NCBI GenBank assembly: GCA_902792795.1
Contig: CADBBB010000002.1
Span: 47,326-111,325, forward strand
Direction: 5' to 3'
Length of the DNA: 64,000 nt
Origin: an uncultured Spirochaetaceae bacterium
GTDB taxonomy: Bacteria > Spirochaetota > Spirochaetia > Treponematales > Treponemataceae
This document shows positions 17,380 through 24,850 of this stretch, one piece after another. The notes under the pieces are model-generated. The model was not told the origin of the DNA, ran no database searches, and saw nothing but the letters and a program-made list of their open reading frames with translations. Positions within the stretch are counted from its first letter, which is position 1; every line of letters begins with the position of its first letter. The position numbers and the translations under genes are program-made.

Positions 17380-19356
17380 ATGAAACCGTTGAGAGACGAT
17401 GTAAGCTGGAAATTTTTGGACGACTACCGCGGAAAGTTTTTTAAGACCAACTGGCCCACGCTGCCGCAAATGCTCCGCATTTCTGTGGAACGCTGGCCGG
17501 ACAACGTATGCTTTGTCGACTTTGACGGAAACGGCGGAACAAAGCAATCTTACACTTACACGCAGGTTTGGCGGAACGTTGAGACGCTGGCGCAATGGAT
17601 GATTTCCAACGGAATCAAAAAAGGCGACCGCGTTGCCGTCACTGGAAAAAATTCCCCCGAATGGGCCACGGTTTTCATCGCCTCAATGCTGGCCGGCGCC
17701 ATCGCCTGCCCGATGGACTACGCGCTCCATAACAACGAAATCGCGAACCTCGTAAAGACGGCCAAGCCCAAAATGATTTTTGTTGACGAAGAAAAATACG
17801 CTTGGTTTCAAAAAAGCAAGCTGGGCGCCAAGGTTTATTCGCTCAGTACAAAGGACAAAAAGAATTTTGTCTACAACTTGCCCGCGCCCAAAAAAGCGCC
17901 GGCCTATCCGGAAGTTTCCGACAAGGACACTGCGGCCATTTTGTTCACCAGCGGAACGACAGGCACGCCCAAAGGTGTAATGCTCAGCCACGAAAATTTG
18001 GTCAGCGACTGTTTCATCGCGCAGCAAAATTTGATTTTGCTCGACACGGACGTTTTTTACAACTTGCTTCCGATTCACCACGGCTACACAATGCAGGCCG
18101 CCTTGATTTGCCCGCTTAGCGCCGGCTGCTCAATCGTCTTTGGAAAGAGCATGGCCGTCACCCGTTTGCTAAAGGAATTGAAGGAAGGAAAAATTACCGT
18201 CATGCTCGGCGTTCCTCTTTTGTACAACAAGCTGTACACGGGAATTCTAAAAGGCGTGGCCGCCAAGGGGAAAGCCGTCGAGGTCTTGATAAAATTCTTG
18301 ATGGCTGTCAGCTACGGCATCAAAAAATTGATTGGCGTGAACGTTGGAAAATATTTGCTGCATTCAGTTTTGGACGCGGCCAACATTTCGACAATCCGCG
18401 TGGCAATTTGCGGAGGCGGCCCGCTCGCCTCAAGCATTTTCAAAGGCTACAACGCGCTTGGCATCGACTTTATCCAGGGCTATGGCTTGACCGAAACGTC
18501 GCCGATCATCGCGCTTAATCCCAAGGAACATTTTAAGATTGAAAGCGTGGGAATGGACTTTAGCCCTTGGGAAGAAATCAAGATTCTTAACACCAACGAG
18601 CAGGGCATTGGCGAGATTGCCGTAAAGGGCCCGATGGTAATGCAGGGCTACTACAACATGCCTTACGAGACGCAGGAAATGTTCACCAAGGACGGCTTCC
18701 TAAAAACCGGCGACCTTGGCTGGATGGACAGCGAGCATTACCTTATGCTCAGCGGCCGCGCCAAAAACCTTATCGTCACAGAGGGCGGAAAGAACGTCTA
18801 CCCAGAAGAAATCGAGGACGCCTTCCAGCTTGAATATGACGTTGAGCAAATTATGGTTCGCGGCTATGTCGCCAACGAGGAAACCAAGTCCGAGGAAATC
18901 GAAGCCTTGATTTATCCGTCGGACGATTTGCTCGGCCGCGTGGGAGTTGACCGCGCCAACGCGGACAAAGACAAGCGCGTTTACGATGAAATCAAGCTGA
19001 TTGTAGACAAAATCAACAAGGGTTTGCAGCCCTACGCGCGCATTTCCAAGATTACGATTTTGGACAAAGCGTTGGAAATGACCACGACGCGCAAAATAAA
19101 GCGCGGCGCCGTCGCAAAGCCCGCGGCAACGAAGACTGCAAGCAAGGCCAAGACAGCGGCCAAAAAAACGGCCGCGAAAAAAGTTGCGGCCAAAAAGCCC
19201 GCGGCGACCAAAACGCCTGCAAAGAAAGCCGACGCAAAGAAAACTGCTAGCAAGTCGAAGACTGCAAGCAAGGCCAAAAAGCCCGCCTCCGCCAAGAAAG
19301 CGGCTGCTAAGAAATCGCCCGCGAAGAAGGCTCCGGCCAAGAAGGCAAAGCGCTAG
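17380..19356 (+). CDS. AMP-forming acyl-CoA synthetase with histone H1-like tail
   Basis: A 658-residue ANL-superfamily enzyme that adenylates a fatty acid and transfers it to CoA. The P-loop-like FTSGTTGTPKGVMLSHENL, the GYGLTETSP adenine motif and KTGDLGW are all present, so it should be active. After the natural end of the catalytic domain, about 79 residues (580-658) are almost entirely Lys, Ala, Pro, Thr and Ser in AAKK, KKPA and TASK repeats, like bacterial histone H1-type proteins. The frame is continuous, so this is a true C-terminal extension. It could bind nucleic acid or an acidic surface. A second synthetase at 40411-42333 lacks the tail. Confidence 0.93.
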   Translation: MKPLRDDVSWKFLDDYRGKFFKTNWPTLPQMLRISVERWPDNVCFVDFDGNGGTKQSYTYTQVWRNVETLAQWMISNGIKKGDRVAVTGKNSPEWATVFIASMLAGAIACPMDYALHNNEIANLVKTAKPKMIFVDEEKYAWFQKSKLGAKVYSLSTKDKKNFVYNLPAPKKAPAYPEVSDKDTAAILFTSGTTGTPKGVMLSHENLVSDCFIAQQNLILLDTDVFYNLLPIHHGYTMQAALICPLSAGCSIVFGKSMAVTRLLKELKEGKITVMLGVPLLYNKLYTGILKGVAAKGKAVEVLIKFLMAVSYGIKKLIGVNVGKYLLHSVLDAANISTIRVAICGGGPLASSIFKGYNALGIDFIQGYGLTETSPIIALNPKEHFKIESVGMDFSPWEEIKILNTNEQGIGEIAVKGPMVMQGYYNMPYETQEMFTKDGFLKTGDLGWMDSEHYLMLSGRAKNLIVTEGGKNVYPEEIEDAFQLEYDVEQIMVRGYVANEETKSEEIEALIYPSDDLLGRVGVDRANADKDKRVYDEIKLIVDKINKGLQPYARISKITILDKALEMTTTRKIKRGAVAKPAATKTASKAKTAAKKTAAKKVAAKKPAATKTPAKKADAKKTASKSKTASKAKKPASAKKAAAKKSPAKKAPAKKAKR

Positions 19357-19432
19357 ATTTAAAGATTTGAGTAATTCTTGATGCGATGAAAAATAATTTG
19401 CCTGTCTGAACCAAATACAATGATTGGCAAGA

Positions 19433-19470
19433 TAGTTCATTTTAAAGCTTTATATAGTTTGGATGAACTA
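19433..19470. promoter_or_regulatory. Inverted repeat upstream of the FokI-like R-M operon
   Basis: TAGTTCAT (19433-19440) and ATGAACTA (19463-19470) form a perfect 8-bp inverted repeat separated by 22 bp, about 100 bp before the methyltransferase start, in the AT-rich entry to the island. It may be an operator. The right arm adjoins a GGATG (19461-19465). Confidence 0.35.
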
Positions 19471-19575
19471 TGTAATTACATAAACAGTACTTTCTGATAT
19501 AGTTTATTTTTCTGCATTTTTGCTTGTATTTTGATACATTTTATGATATAAATAAGGATGTATTGGGATGTGAAA

Positions 19576-21534
19576 ATGCGTTATATTGGAAGCAAAGCAA
19601 ATTTGGTTAAAAACATTGAGGCTTGTATTTCTCAAAATATCAGTGTTAGACAAAAATCTTTCTGTGATATTTTTAGCGGGACAGGTGTTGTCGCGCGGTA
19701 CTTCAAGTCGCAGTACGAAATTATATCTAATGACGCTCTTTTTTTTTCTTACATCATTCAAAAATCTTTCATCGAAAACAATTTTGAGCCAACATTTTCA
19801 AAACTACAGAAAACGATAAAAAATCCTTTTTCTTATCTTGAGAACGCAGATTTGCCGAATGTGAGCAAATTCGTTGAAGAAAACTATTCGCCGTCTGGCA
19901 AAGAAGGGAGAATGTATTTTACTTCCGAGAATGCGCGGCGTATTGATTTTATCCGTACGACTATTGAGCAATGGAAGCTTGAAAAAAAACTTACAGAAGC
20001 TGAATATTATTATCTTCTTGCAAGTCTTATTGAAGCTGTACCTTCAGTTTCTAATATCACGGGAACTTATGGAGCATATCTTAAAAATTGGGATAAAAGA
20101 GCGTTCAAAAAACTAGAATTGCCGCAATTTGCTGTTGAAAACAATTTTCGCAAAAACAAAGCCTACAACGAAGATGTTTTTGATTTGGAAAAGCATATTT
20201 CTGGTGATATTTTGTACATCGACCCACCGTATAACTCCAGACAATATGCGCCGAACTATCATGTTTTGGAAACAATAGCTCGATATGATAATCCGGTTCT
20301 TACAGGTGTAACAGGAATGAGACCTTATGCCGATCAAAAGTCAGTATTCTGCTCAAAGCGCGAAGTAAATGACGCTTTTGAGCAGTTGATAAAAAACGCT
20401 GATTTTACACACATCCTTCTGAGTTACAGTTCCGGAGGTCTTATGAAGGCTGATTTTATCGAAAAAACGCTTAAAGGCAATGGAATTGCTTCAACTTTTT
20501 CTTTGCAGAAAATTCCCTACCGCAAGTACAAGAGCAAAATTTACGATGAAAGTGGTGTGTATGAGTATCTTTTTTATATCCAAAAAAAGGCGGAAAACAA
20601 TGTTTATCATATTGATTATATAATTCCAGAAAATTATGGAGCATTAAAGGTTGCCGAGCCGCAACTGAAATATTTAAAATATATAAAAAGTCCACTCAAC
20701 TATATAGGCGGAAAATACAAATTACTTTCGCAACTTATGCCGCGCTTACCAAAAAGCATTAATACTTTTGTTGATTTGTTCTGCGGTGGTGGAAATGTAG
20801 GCGTGAATGCCGAATGTAAGAAATTAATTTTCAATGATATCAATACTATTCTTATAGATATGTTCAGGGTTTTTGCCTCTATGAATCTTGAGGATTTGCT
20901 AAATCAGATTGATAAAACAATTACAACATGGAATCTTTCTATGACAAATGAAGAAGCGTTTGTAAAATTCCGCGAGCATTACAATAAGACCCGGAATCCA
21001 ATTGATTTATATGTCCTTTCGTGTTTTTCATTTAACTACCAATTCCGTTTTAATAACAAACACGAATACAATAACCCATTCGGGCGCAACCGGAGCCGGT
21101 ATTCAAATACAATGAGAAACAACCTTATCCGCTTTGTTCAAAAGGTGAAAGAAACCTCCGCTGACTTTGTTTCACATGATTTCATGCAATTTCCGATTGA
21201 AAGTCTAACATCAGATGATTTTGTCTATTGCGATCCGCCTTATCTGATTACGACAGGCTCATATAACGATGGAAATAGGGGTTTTAAAAATTGGACAGAA
21301 GAATCAGACAAATCCTTATATTCTTTTCTTGACCACTTAAACGAAAGAGGGATTAGATTTGCCCTTTCAAACGTGTTTATGCATAAAGGAGAAAAAAATT
21401 ATAGCTTGATAGAGTGGGCAAAAAAATATACCATTTATCACTTAAAAAAAGATTATTCTAATTCCAGCTATAATACTGTGCGAACAGGAAGTGATGAAGT
21501 ATTGATAACAAATTATGAGGTGGAAGAAGCATGA
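19576..21534 (+). CDS. Double-domain DNA adenine methyltransferase, M.FokI type
   Basis: A 652-residue fusion of two D12-class (Dam-like) N6-adenine methyltransferases. The N-terminal copy begins MRYIGSK and has DIFSGTG near residue 31 and DPPYNSRQY near 216. The C-terminal copy has LNYIGGKYKLL, DLFCGGGNVG near 400 and CDPPY near 553. Both carry an AdoMet motif and a DPPY site, so both should be catalytic. This is the layout of M.FokI, where each half methylates one strand of an asymmetric site. The ATG at 19576 is preferred to that at 19558 because family members start at MRYIGSK. Its stop overlaps the endonuclease start by four bases. Confidence 0.93.
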   Translation: MRYIGSKANLVKNIEACISQNISVRQKSFCDIFSGTGVVARYFKSQYEIISNDALFFSYIIQKSFIENNFEPTFSKLQKTIKNPFSYLENADLPNVSKFVEENYSPSGKEGRMYFTSENARRIDFIRTTIEQWKLEKKLTEAEYYYLLASLIEAVPSVSNITGTYGAYLKNWDKRAFKKLELPQFAVENNFRKNKAYNEDVFDLEKHISGDILYIDPPYNSRQYAPNYHVLETIARYDNPVLTGVTGMRPYADQKSVFCSKREVNDAFEQLIKNADFTHILLSYSSGGLMKADFIEKTLKGNGIASTFSLQKIPYRKYKSKIYDESGVYEYLFYIQKKAENNVYHIDYIIPENYGALKVAEPQLKYLKYIKSPLNYIGGKYKLLSQLMPRLPKSINTFVDLFCGGGNVGVNAECKKLIFNDINTILIDMFRVFASMNLEDLLNQIDKTITTWNLSMTNEEAFVKFREHYNKTRNPIDLYVLSCFSFNYQFRFNNKHEYNNPFGRNRSRYSNTMRNNLIRFVQKVKETSADFVSHDFMQFPIESLTSDDFVYCDPPYLITTGSYNDGNRGFKNWTEESDKSLYSFLDHLNERGIRFALSNVFMHKGEKNYSLIEWAKKYTIYHLKKDYSNSSYNTVRTGSDEVLITNYEVEEA

Positions 21535-23282
21535 TAAACATCATACAGACGACATCAAAGAAAACTCGAGCTTTTGGGTGGATACAAGATGCAGGAAATT
21601 TAGATGCATTATGCAATGTAGTTGCAATATTTGACGAAACATCTGCTTTTCACAGTGAATTGGTAAAAAATAAAATTCCGCTACTTGTAAAAGAAGAAAA
21701 TGGACAAAGTGAGATGATTGCTGCATTGAATTCTAGACCTGTTGCATTAAATTACAAACTCCTTATAGGAAGTCATACAACTCCAAGAAGTGAATCTCCG
21801 TGTGATGGAATTGTGCAAGCAGCGATAAAAGGGCAAAAAAGAGACTATATCGGGGACTGGCCTGCCGATAACTTTGTTCGTTGGGCCCAAGCTTTTGGCT
21901 TTATATATTATGATTACGGCACTGATAGTTTTTCGATTACTGAAAGTGGAAAAACACTTGTGCATTCAACAAATCAGAAAGAATTATTAATACAAGCGGC
22001 CTTATCCTATCCGCCAGCTTATCGAATTATGTCATTATTAAAAAATCCAGTCGATGTACTAACAAAGTTTGAACTTGCAGGAAAACTTGGTTTTGTGGGT
22101 GAAGATGGTTTTATTTCATACCCATTGGCAAGTATAATCGCTGCGATGGCAAGTACAACAGATTCGAAAGAACGGAATGATATTCGTTCTGATTGGGAAA
22201 GTTCATTGGATAAATATGCCAGGACTATTGCCCAATGGCTTGTAAAATTAGGTTTGCTTAAAAATGATATAAAAGAAATCTCTTTGCAATATGGAAATCA
22301 GTTTGTAAGTGATACTTTGAGTGGTTTTAGAATTACACCTGTAGGCGAACGTTATTTGCGGAATACGGGCGGAAATAGTAGGCATGGAAAGAATGAAAAA
22401 ATTGTATCTTATGAGATGTTCGCAACAAAAGGTGCTGATAGGGAATATTTGCGTTTAAGGCGCTCTCTTGTTTTGAAATTTCTAGATGATAAAAAGAGAA
22501 AATGTTCTTTTGAATCAATTTGTGATTATTTGAAGCATTACGATTTGAAAGAAATTGCCGAAACCATCAAAGATGATGTTCAGGGGTTTATAAATCTTGG
22601 TATTGAAATGTCTATTGATGATACTACAGCTGAATTAAAAGATTTGATTTGTAATTTTCCAATTCCATTATATAAAGATTTAACTAAAAAATCGGAACTT
22701 TCAACAACAAAAGATGAAATACGTGCTAATTTGAAAAACATATCACATGAATATTTATCGTTGCTTGACCTTGCCTTTGATAGTTCTCAAAACCGTCTGT
22801 TTGAAATGAAAGCAATGGAACTGTTTTTGCATGAATATGGGTTTAATGGGAATCATTTGGGGGGCGTAAGCAAACCAGATGGAGTTTTGTTTACATGTTC
22901 GGACGATGATCATTATGGGATAATTGTTGATATGAAGGCGTATTCAAAGGGTTATGCTTTGCCAGTCGGACAGCGAGATGAAATGTTAAGATATATTAGA
23001 GAGAATATAGAGCGAAAAAAAGAATTAAACCAAAATGAGTGGTGGAAAATTTTTCCTGGAAGTGTAGACAAATTTTATTTTATGTTTGTTTCAGGGGTCT
23101 TTAAAGGTGATATGGCAGAGAAACTAGGAAAGATAGCAATGGTTCATAATATAAATGGAACTGCAATATCTATTTTAACCGCTTTACTTATTGCAGACAA
23201 AATTCAGGGAAAGAAAATGACATTACAAGATTTTGAGCATGGTATCTGTAACAAAGAATATATAATCAGTAACATTGCGTAA
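21531..23282 (+). CDS. FokI-like type IIS restriction endonuclease
   Basis: A 583-residue protein, the same length as I remember for FokI, and recognisably collinear with it: RAFGWIQD near the start, SESPCDGIVQA, RWAQAFGF, DKYAR and WLVKLGL in the recognition half, and EMKAMELF, HLGG, KPDG, IIVDMKAYS, NEWWK and FVSGVFKG in the cleavage half. The PD-(D/E)xK residues fall at Asp 450, Asp 467 and Lys 469, matching FokI numbering. FokI binds GGATG and cuts 9 and 13 bases away as a transient dimer; the same target is likely here but unproven. Dimer-helix residues Asp 483 and Arg 487 are kept, while position 490 is Arg instead of Glu. It is translationally coupled to the methyltransferase. Confidence 0.94.
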   Translation: MINIIQTTSKKTRAFGWIQDAGNLDALCNVVAIFDETSAFHSELVKNKIPLLVKEENGQSEMIAALNSRPVALNYKLLIGSHTTPRSESPCDGIVQAAIKGQKRDYIGDWPADNFVRWAQAFGFIYYDYGTDSFSITESGKTLVHSTNQKELLIQAALSYPPAYRIMSLLKNPVDVLTKFELAGKLGFVGEDGFISYPLASIIAAMASTTDSKERNDIRSDWESSLDKYARTIAQWLVKLGLLKNDIKEISLQYGNQFVSDTLSGFRITPVGERYLRNTGGNSRHGKNEKIVSYEMFATKGADREYLRLRRSLVLKFLDDKKRKCSFESICDYLKHYDLKEIAETIKDDVQGFINLGIEMSIDDTTAELKDLICNFPIPLYKDLTKKSELSTTKDEIRANLKNISHEYLSLLDLAFDSSQNRLFEMKAMELFLHEYGFNGNHLGGVSKPDGVLFTCSDDDHYGIIVDMKAYSKGYALPVGQRDEMLRYIRENIERKKELNQNEWWKIFPGSVDKFYFMFVSGVFKGDMAEKLGKIAMVHNINGTAISILTALLIADKIQGKKMTLQDFEHGICNKEYIISNIA

Positions 23283-23299
23283 ATTATAGGAGTATTCTT

Positions 23300-24226
23300 A
23301 TGACAATGAAAAAGAATGAGACAAGCGACATAACAATCACTGTTTATGAGGTGCATTGTCGACAAGAAAGCGTGGAGAAACCGAAATTAAGTATTTCATT
23401 ATTCAGGGCACTAAATAGTACAAATAGTATTCGTGACAGATTAATGCCTTTGTCAAAAACAAATGACAACAAAGATCATGATTTTATTGCAAACTTTATA
23501 TCTTCACCGCATAGTTTATTTGGTTCTTTTGCTCGTTTGCGAGAAGGTGAGGAATCTGTTGTTCAAAAAACTATCTTGGATAAAAAAATTGCTTCTCTAA
23601 ACGAAATGGTTTCTGCTTCAGCGAAGAATTCAGAAGGTTTTATTAGAAGTTCTTCTTTCTTCTGCGTTTATAATTCTTTGTTAGCAATAACAAACGCTCA
23701 TGCAAATATAAGAGCCTTTGAAACTTATATAAATTGGCTCTTAAAGCAACAAGAGGATAGTAATTATATGTACAGATTTATTCCCAAGAAAAATACTGCG
23801 ACAACAATATCGATAGGTGAAATAAAATCTATACAACTTGCAGATACATTTATTAATGCGGAATCAAATATTACAAGGACTCAAATGTTTAATGTAAAAA
23901 CTAATATACTAAAAACTTTTTTTAAAGACATAAAAAGTGTCTCAGATTTTAATGAAGAGGATATAATCTCCGCTACATTAACATTAACATTTAATAAAAA
24001 GAAATTGCAAAAAGAAAAAGCTCTTGACACTGCCTTGAAAATTATTGACAGCGAAGACATTATTATAAATGGAAAAAATGGAAAAAGAATTCGTGGAAGT
24101 GAGTTTTTAGTAAAAGCAATTCGAAAAATTGAAAAATCTGGAAAGAATTTGTATAACGAATTGCAAATAGAAAAGGAAATGCACGATATTTTAAAAAGGG
24201 TGGAAAATAATGAAGTGGTTTTATAG
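23300..24226 (+). CDS. Cytoplasmic partner of a two-gene Rex-like cassette (hypothetical)
   Basis: A 308-residue soluble, AT-rich protein, 17 bases after the FokI-like gene with its own TAGGAG site. I cannot assign a family with certainty. Gene order, size and a weak match of several blocks (an SSFFCVYNSLLAITNAH-like strand-turn-strand, then a charged ATLTLTFNKKKLQKEK block) recall lambda RexA, the soluble half of the RexAB exclusion system. DUF4747-type and Kiwa KwaB-type proteins are alternatives. It overlaps the next, membrane-protein gene by 17 bases, which argues for a functional pair. No signal peptide or catalytic motif is evident. Confidence 0.55.
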   Translation: MTMKKNETSDITITVYEVHCRQESVEKPKLSISLFRALNSTNSIRDRLMPLSKTNDNKDHDFIANFISSPHSLFGSFARLREGEESVVQKTILDKKIASLNEMVSASAKNSEGFIRSSSFFCVYNSLLAITNAHANIRAFETYINWLLKQQEDSNYMYRFIPKKNTATTISIGEIKSIQLADTFINAESNITRTQMFNVKTNILKTFFKDIKSVSDFNEEDIISATLTLTFNKKKLQKEKALDTALKIIDSEDIIINGKNGKRIRGSEFLVKAIRKIEKSGKNLYNELQIEKEMHDILKRVENNEVVL

Positions 24227-24638
24227 AACTTCTTTGATTGTATTTATTTCTATAATTGTCGCCTCATGTAAGATAATTTTTGATGATAATTATTTCGATG
24301 TAATTTATACAGTTTTAGGTATTATGTTCTCTGTAGGGATGGGGCAAATATTAAGTTTTTCATTTTCTGATATAACAAATATAGATTTTGTTCAACATCA
24401 ACGCACGCAATTGCAAAAGATTTTAATTGTGTTTGTTATTCTTTTTGCAATTGTAACTCTAATTTATATATTTCACAATAAAAATTATGTCTGTAAATAT
24501 AAAAATTTTATTGTATCGTTAAATTCTATCTATGGAACTTTTTTTATTTTTTGTATGGTCTATTTCATTCAGAATTTTTTTTCGATGTTTGATTTAAAAA
24601 ATGAAATTGAAGATTTAATACGAAAAACAAAAGATTAA
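24210..24638 (+). CDS. Small four-span membrane protein, Rex-like cassette (hypothetical)
   Basis: A 142-residue, very hydrophobic protein with about four membrane spans (near residues 5-21, 32-50, 70-88 and 105-124) and a short charged tail. Lambda RexB is 144 residues with four spans and follows rexA, so size, topology and position all fit a RexB-type ion channel or pore (inference). IVASC near residue 20 could be read as a lipobox, but the later spans make an ordinary multi-pass protein more likely. A GGGTGG ribosome site lies inside the preceding gene, giving tight coupling. Phage-defence context is supplied by the R-M genes just upstream. Confidence 0.55.
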   Translation: MKWFYRTSLIVFISIIVASCKIIFDDNYFDVIYTVLGIMFSVGMGQILSFSFSDITNIDFVQHQRTQLQKILIVFVILFAIVTLIYIFHNKNYVCKYKNFIVSLNSIYGTFFIFCMVYFIQNFFSMFDLKNEIEDLIRKTKD

Positions 24639-24850
24639 CTTATTATAAAAAATTTAATTAGCAACTACACTTACAGAGTGCTAAGTGGAGGTTTGAAAGC
24701 GAAATGTGGTGGGAATATTTGATTGGCCTTTTGGAAGTTGTTTTAAATCAATTCGCCTTTAAATGTATGCGTCGCAAAATGAGCGTCCTTGCTCATTTTG
24801 CTTAACGAGTTTCCGCTTGCGCGAAAACTCGCCAATCGTTGGCTTCTACT
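24639..24850. other. Structured gap at the right edge of the second defence island
   Basis: This 212-bp gap contains a degenerate CIRCE-like palindrome (24658-24684: TTAGCAACT, 9 bp, GAGTGCTAA). It also has a perfect 11-bp hairpin GCAAAATGAGC/GCTCATTTTGC (24774-24784, 24791-24801) and a second stem CGAGTTT/AAACTCG (24806-24831). A 33-codon frame (24704-24805, starting MWWEYLIG) lies between, with GGAGG 12 bases ahead; it may be chance. Composition switches from AT-rich to core-like around 24740. Confidence 0.4.

Noticed and set aside
18700..19440. A 246-codon open frame on the minus strand
   Set aside because: Antisense to the synthetase and its Lys/Ala repeat tail; the Leu/Arg/Gly-rich product is what that repeat gives in reverse.
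23300..24638. Kiwa (KwaA/KwaB) defence system
   Set aside because: Sizes are roughly compatible, but the gene order is reversed (membrane protein second) and I see no KwaB-type signature. Rex-like is the better fit, so Kiwa is kept only as an alternative.
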